From contig CM067081.1 of NCBI GenBank assembly GCA_034008185.1, forward strand, positions 22,071,821 to 22,135,820: 64,000 nt of DNA, in the 5' to 3' direction. The stretch comes from Gorsachius magnificus (lineage: Eukaryota; Chordata; Aves; Pelecaniformes; Ardeidae). How positions within the stretch are numbered: position 1 is the first letter of the stretch; each line of letters begins with the position of its first letter. Under the pieces are notes generated by a model. It had not been told where the DNA came from and made no database searches. It saw only the letters and a list, made by a program, of their open reading frames with translations. A program made the translations under genes and the position numbers. Shown here in pieces: positions 60,083 through 64,000 of the stretch.

Positions 60083-63000
60083 AGCAGCATGAAGCTGCAA
60101 AGAGAGAGACAGTCTAATGCCCTCTTTTAAAATCCTTTTTATTAATCGTTATGATCTTCTTGGTCAAAGGGCTGGGCTGTTGAACAAATTTCTAAAAGAA
60201 ACTGTGAATTCTAGTTGCTGATAATCAACCACCCTCAAAAGCTTTTTCTCCACTGGGAGCATAACTACAGAGTAAAACCAGCTCACCAAACAGAGAAGGA
60301 TTAAAAACGGAAGAAAAAAAAGGAGGAAAATTGAAACCCTCCTACCACAGGCATGGATTAACGACACATATTTACTAGAGTTTCCTAGTAGTAGTGACTG
60401 TTTAGGGCTCAGATACCATGACAAGGGACAATACGAAATCTTAAAAAAGATAAAGTCACTGTGAACTTCATATGAATGGCATTGCATTGAAGTATCCTTC
60501 CCAGGATACTGCAGCAATATAGATGCAGGCTTTCACAGTATCCATTTCCCATGTCCTAATCAGACATTTGGATTCCTGGTATTTTGGCTCTAAGAAGATG
60601 TCAGGTGACAAATTCAGCAAAAATCTGGGCCAGAGGCTGTGGCATGTGTTGTAAACTGCCAGATTTGGGTCATGACCGACTCTCACCCTGAATACTCACA
60701 TTCCCCTCCTCAAGTGATGCCACTCACAGCCACTTTGCATACGCCTGCCTTGCTGCAAGGTCAGTTAATGCAAGGTTCAATGCAGTCTGCACTAACAGTT
60801 TCCTTTGAATTCATTTGTGCTGGAGCCTTGGAAGGAAGAGTAACATGGGATTAATCTGTGCTTAATCTGTGACCAAAGACCTATAGAGCAGCTGATCTAA
60901 TAACCTGTAAAACATGTTTGCCTTTGCAAAGGTGGATGGAGATAAGTGGGGATGGTTTAGTTTTCATTTTTAAAAGAATTACTATACTTCTCAAAAAAGT
61001 TATTCCAGACTCAGCAATGAGACAGGGCAGCACATCAGACACCCAGCAGGGCAGGCTTCAGTCAGCCTTCGCACCGACATGGAGGGAGACAGTACTGGTC
61101 CACTTTTAATTTCTCTTCAGTCCTGTTCTCCATGACAAAACCCAGTCTTCCCACTGATTCCATGCTGTTGGGGATCGCGACGTGTTTACTGGGAGTTTGG
61201 CTTGCACAAATTTGTTTCTCAAGGGATGCTGGTAAACATCTCTTGTCATATGGTACCAGCTATGAGCTGGGGCTGGTTTCTAGCAAGTGGTCCAGCCTGG
61301 AGCCTCCCAGGGAATCTGGTTAAAGGGGGATGCTTCACCTGGACACCTGATTACAGCAAGCACTAGTTCTGTGTCACTCGTCATACTCATCAGCCAGGTT
61401 ATTTTAGGGACTGTTCTGGCACTTCTGCTTTGGTGTATTTTTAAGGCTCTCTTTTATAACCTATTTTTTACCATGTGTTCCTTCCTCCTCACCTCTTCTG
61501 CCTTTCTTCTCTGACATACCAAATGCTTGCGCTCCTTTGTGTTCACATTTAGCATCTGTATGAACAGAAAATTTTGTAGATAGGAAATCAGTGCACATTT
61601 GATTATTTCCTACCCTTTGTATGTCATATTATAAACTGCATGAGGAAATAATCCCTTATGGACTGGTGCAGCCCTTGTCAGACCCTAATCCCATTTCGAA
61701 ACAGCAGGTTTAGAGTTTCATATGTTGTTAATTTTAGGGTTAAGAACTGGGTAGAGATTTTGCAGGACACGGGCTTACTTTTACTAGAGATTCCTCAACT
61801 CCTTTGCTTAGCAGAAATCCATTTCTACTTTCTTTTCTTTCCACACCAGTAAAATCTCTAGCAAAGTAATAATCCCGCATGATTTACTGCTACTTTGGAC
61901 TGATGCCAGCTTTGTTTTAATTCCAGCTGCTGTTTTATCCTCTGGGTATTTCAGTTTGTAGTAAAGTGCACAGCACAGTCCCCAGAATCATGTGTGAGCA
62001 CAGATTTTAATATTTGTATTTGGTCCCTTTGTTTTTTCCTTCATGGCAGAGCTCTGCTGGCCCTCAAACTTGACCAATTTGATTACATTTAAACTATCTT
62101 TAAATAGATGCATCCCCTGGGTGAAACTTCTGTCCAGATTTGTCTGTATGGGAAGCATCTGTTTTCCCTCTGGTAATGAGAGTTCCTAAAATCAAAGCAC
62201 AAAGAGAGGCACCGGTCTTGTCATGTGAAGTCCAGCAAGCATGTGGTACAGCAGTAGAACTTGAATTTGGGCAGGTTGACCCAAAGACACTAGCACAATC
62301 ATCCTAAAAATGCAAAAGCCCCCAACCCCCCAGGCTAACACACCTACAAACACAGTGATCCCAAGCTGCAGCAATGCTTTGTCCTTAGTGATGGGGAATG
62401 TACCAACACTGTGGTAAATGTCACAATCAAAAACACCTACAGTGCGTAAAACCAGGTGTATTATTAGCTGAGAGCTACTGTCACTGTACTCACTGCAGCC
62501 TTTTGCTCCCTTTGGTTCCCTTCCCTGCCTGGGGTCCGGCCCTGCTCTGTCTCAGGGTCCGCTCCCTCCCCATCTAGTGCTGATGTGTGCCCAGCTTTTC
62601 TGCGCCGCAGGGAGGACAGGGAGGGGATACAGCCAGGTCCCACTCACCTTTTCCTGCCATCACTGTGCCTTGCGGGACTCCCTGGCCCTCCTTCAAGGAA
62701 AGGCTGGAGCAGAGTAGAGGTGATTTGTATCCTAGAGCCATGGGAAAAGCGGGAAGGGGAGACCTGGGGGTGTCCTGTCCTGCAAGAGGGGATGTAGAGG
62801 AAGAAAAGAGGACCCTGATGCACAGTACTCCCCTGTGCCAAGTTTGCTACACCATGGGATGATATTGCCCAAGAAGAGGTCTTCTACAAGGGAAACGGAT
62901 GAGTGGAGCAAGAGGAACGCCAACCCTTGGCTGTGGGTTTCCATCTTGGAGGGAACCAGTTGGATTACTCTGGAGATGCATCTGGGGTTAAAATTATATA

Positions 63001-64000
63001 TATGCAATGTGAGCTGGGGTCTGTCATGGAGCTATGCAGATGTACCCTGAACATGAAGAGAGTGAAGAGAGCACTGGCTTGCATATACTTCTGACTCCAA
63101 CCTGTCCTTTCAAAAGCACTTTTCTTCTTCACCTCTGGAAATAGGCCAGTCTTCTCTCTTGCACTGATTTTGTGACCCACAAAATGGGCTTTTTCCTCCT
63201 GCTGTCAGGTGTGTACCTTCTCCCAAACCAGACAGGCCATTTACCTCCAAATCCACCCTGTTAGCTGATAGGCTGGTGTGCTGCAAGCTGGTCCCTGGGG
63301 ACATGATGAGGGCAGGAGAGAGGTGGTCCTGCTGCTGCGCACCAGTGCCTGGGTTGCTTATGAGGTGCATGAAGGTAAGCAGGCCAACGTCTTGGTGGAC
63401 TGGTGCCATCCTAAGGACACGGACCCCATGTGGCCTCACATGCATGGCTCAAGCATCAGGAGGGAGGCTCTGGAGGGGCTAGAGCAGTGTTTCCTTGCCA
63501 ACAAGAAAAACTCAAAGATTTATGGGTTAAAAAAGTCTTGAAAACTACGGGCTTGATAATAAACCAGATCCCTTGCTGGGTCTCGTAGCTAGGAAACTGT
63601 GAGCTGGGGATTCCCCAGGGCGGATGGCTTCAAGGGCTGATTGCTCCCAGGAGGGGTGAGCATCAGGAAAAGAACTCCCAATATGAAATTTCATCTGTTT
63701 TTCATTTTCCTTAATTGTCAGGTGTGTTTTGCTAGTGTTACTTAGCTCACGCAGTTCTATACCCATGTCCCTGTGATTCCTCAGAGGCCACCTTCACTTA
63801 CAAGCTATTATTTCTTGGTATTTGTCTCCTGTCCTAGTTCTATTGGTCTCACCACCATTTCCCTGCAGTGTTGAAGCAGGCAGTGAAGAGATGAGGTTAG
63901 CACAGACCTCGATGATGTGCAAACCTGGGAACCAACCAGTAATTCCTGCTCTGGCAGGAGAGTGAGTTGCAAGGGAATTTTCAACACAAAACTGTCATTT
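60083..64000. other. unique stretch, nothing recognised
   Basis: No gene or repeat recognised. A moderately GC-rich part (about 62510-62790) and a second (about 63270-63490) hold open frames up to 111 codons, none with a recognisable domain. Confidence 0.45.

Noticed and set aside
1..64000. tRNA, rRNA, CRISPR array, prokaryotic operon or terminator
   Set aside because: By eye I found no tRNA B-box context, no rRNA segment, no regularly spaced repeats with spacers and no gene-dense layout. The sequence is vertebrate nuclear DNA.

Overview
This window looks like avian nuclear DNA with no gene I can recognise. The evidence for a bird is the set of CR1 (chicken repeat 1) LINE copies, ten of them recognisable and most still carrying the diagnostic 3' tail of tandem ATTCTATG units. 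Two diverged LTR fragments of a GC-rich family abundant in bird genomes and one solo LTR built like those of avian class II (alpharetrovirus-like) retroviruses agree with this. The unique sequence is AT-rich. Almost all open frames are short and have the lengths expected by chance. I see no tRNA, rRNA, CRISPR array or operon, and no protein domain outside transposon remnants. The likeliest reading is an intergenic region or a very large intron.

Layout. 1-9.1 kb: a CR1 3' end (1021-1279), an antisense GC-rich LTR fragment (about 2690-3010), a solo LTR with a perfect 6-bp target-site duplication (4398-4708), a 29-bp perfect palindrome (7164-7192) and an internally deleted antisense CR1 (8853-9122). 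9.1-29 kb: mostly unique AT-rich sequence with one old CR1 (15126-15502), a few ancient LINE/SINE relics and a GC-rich patch (26780-27065). 29-34 kb: the densest CR1 cluster. It includes the longest copy (29742-31294, most of the reverse transcriptase plus the C-terminal part of ORF2) and an older one (32845-33879), separated by an AT-rich interval full of TAAT cores and a POU octamer. 34-43 kb: mostly unique, with a MIR/L2-type relic (40125-40320) and a GC-rich island (41320-42260) holding the longest open frame in the window. 43-60 kb: a second GC-rich LTR fragment (43498-43996) and CR1 copies at 45.1, 47.2, 47.6-47.9 (ancient), 50.9, 51.2-51.7, 56.5-57.1 and 58.3-59.1 kb. 59.1-64 kb: unique sequence.

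All CR1 copies are 5'-truncated and none could make a working protein. The 3' ends sort into several classes: one type is shared by 1021, 8853, 29742, 50916 and 51199; another by 45069 and 56540; a third is the young copy at 58299; and older types are at 15126, 28973, 32845 and 47222. This suggests several waves of CR1 activity. There is no gene network to describe. I found no convincing new biological system. The leads most worth checking are the tail-to-tail CR1 inverted repeat at 50.9-51.7 kb, the palindrome at 7.2 kb, the TAAT/octamer block at 32.3-32.6 kb and other candidate conserved non-coding blocks, and the GC-rich island at 41.3-42.3 kb.
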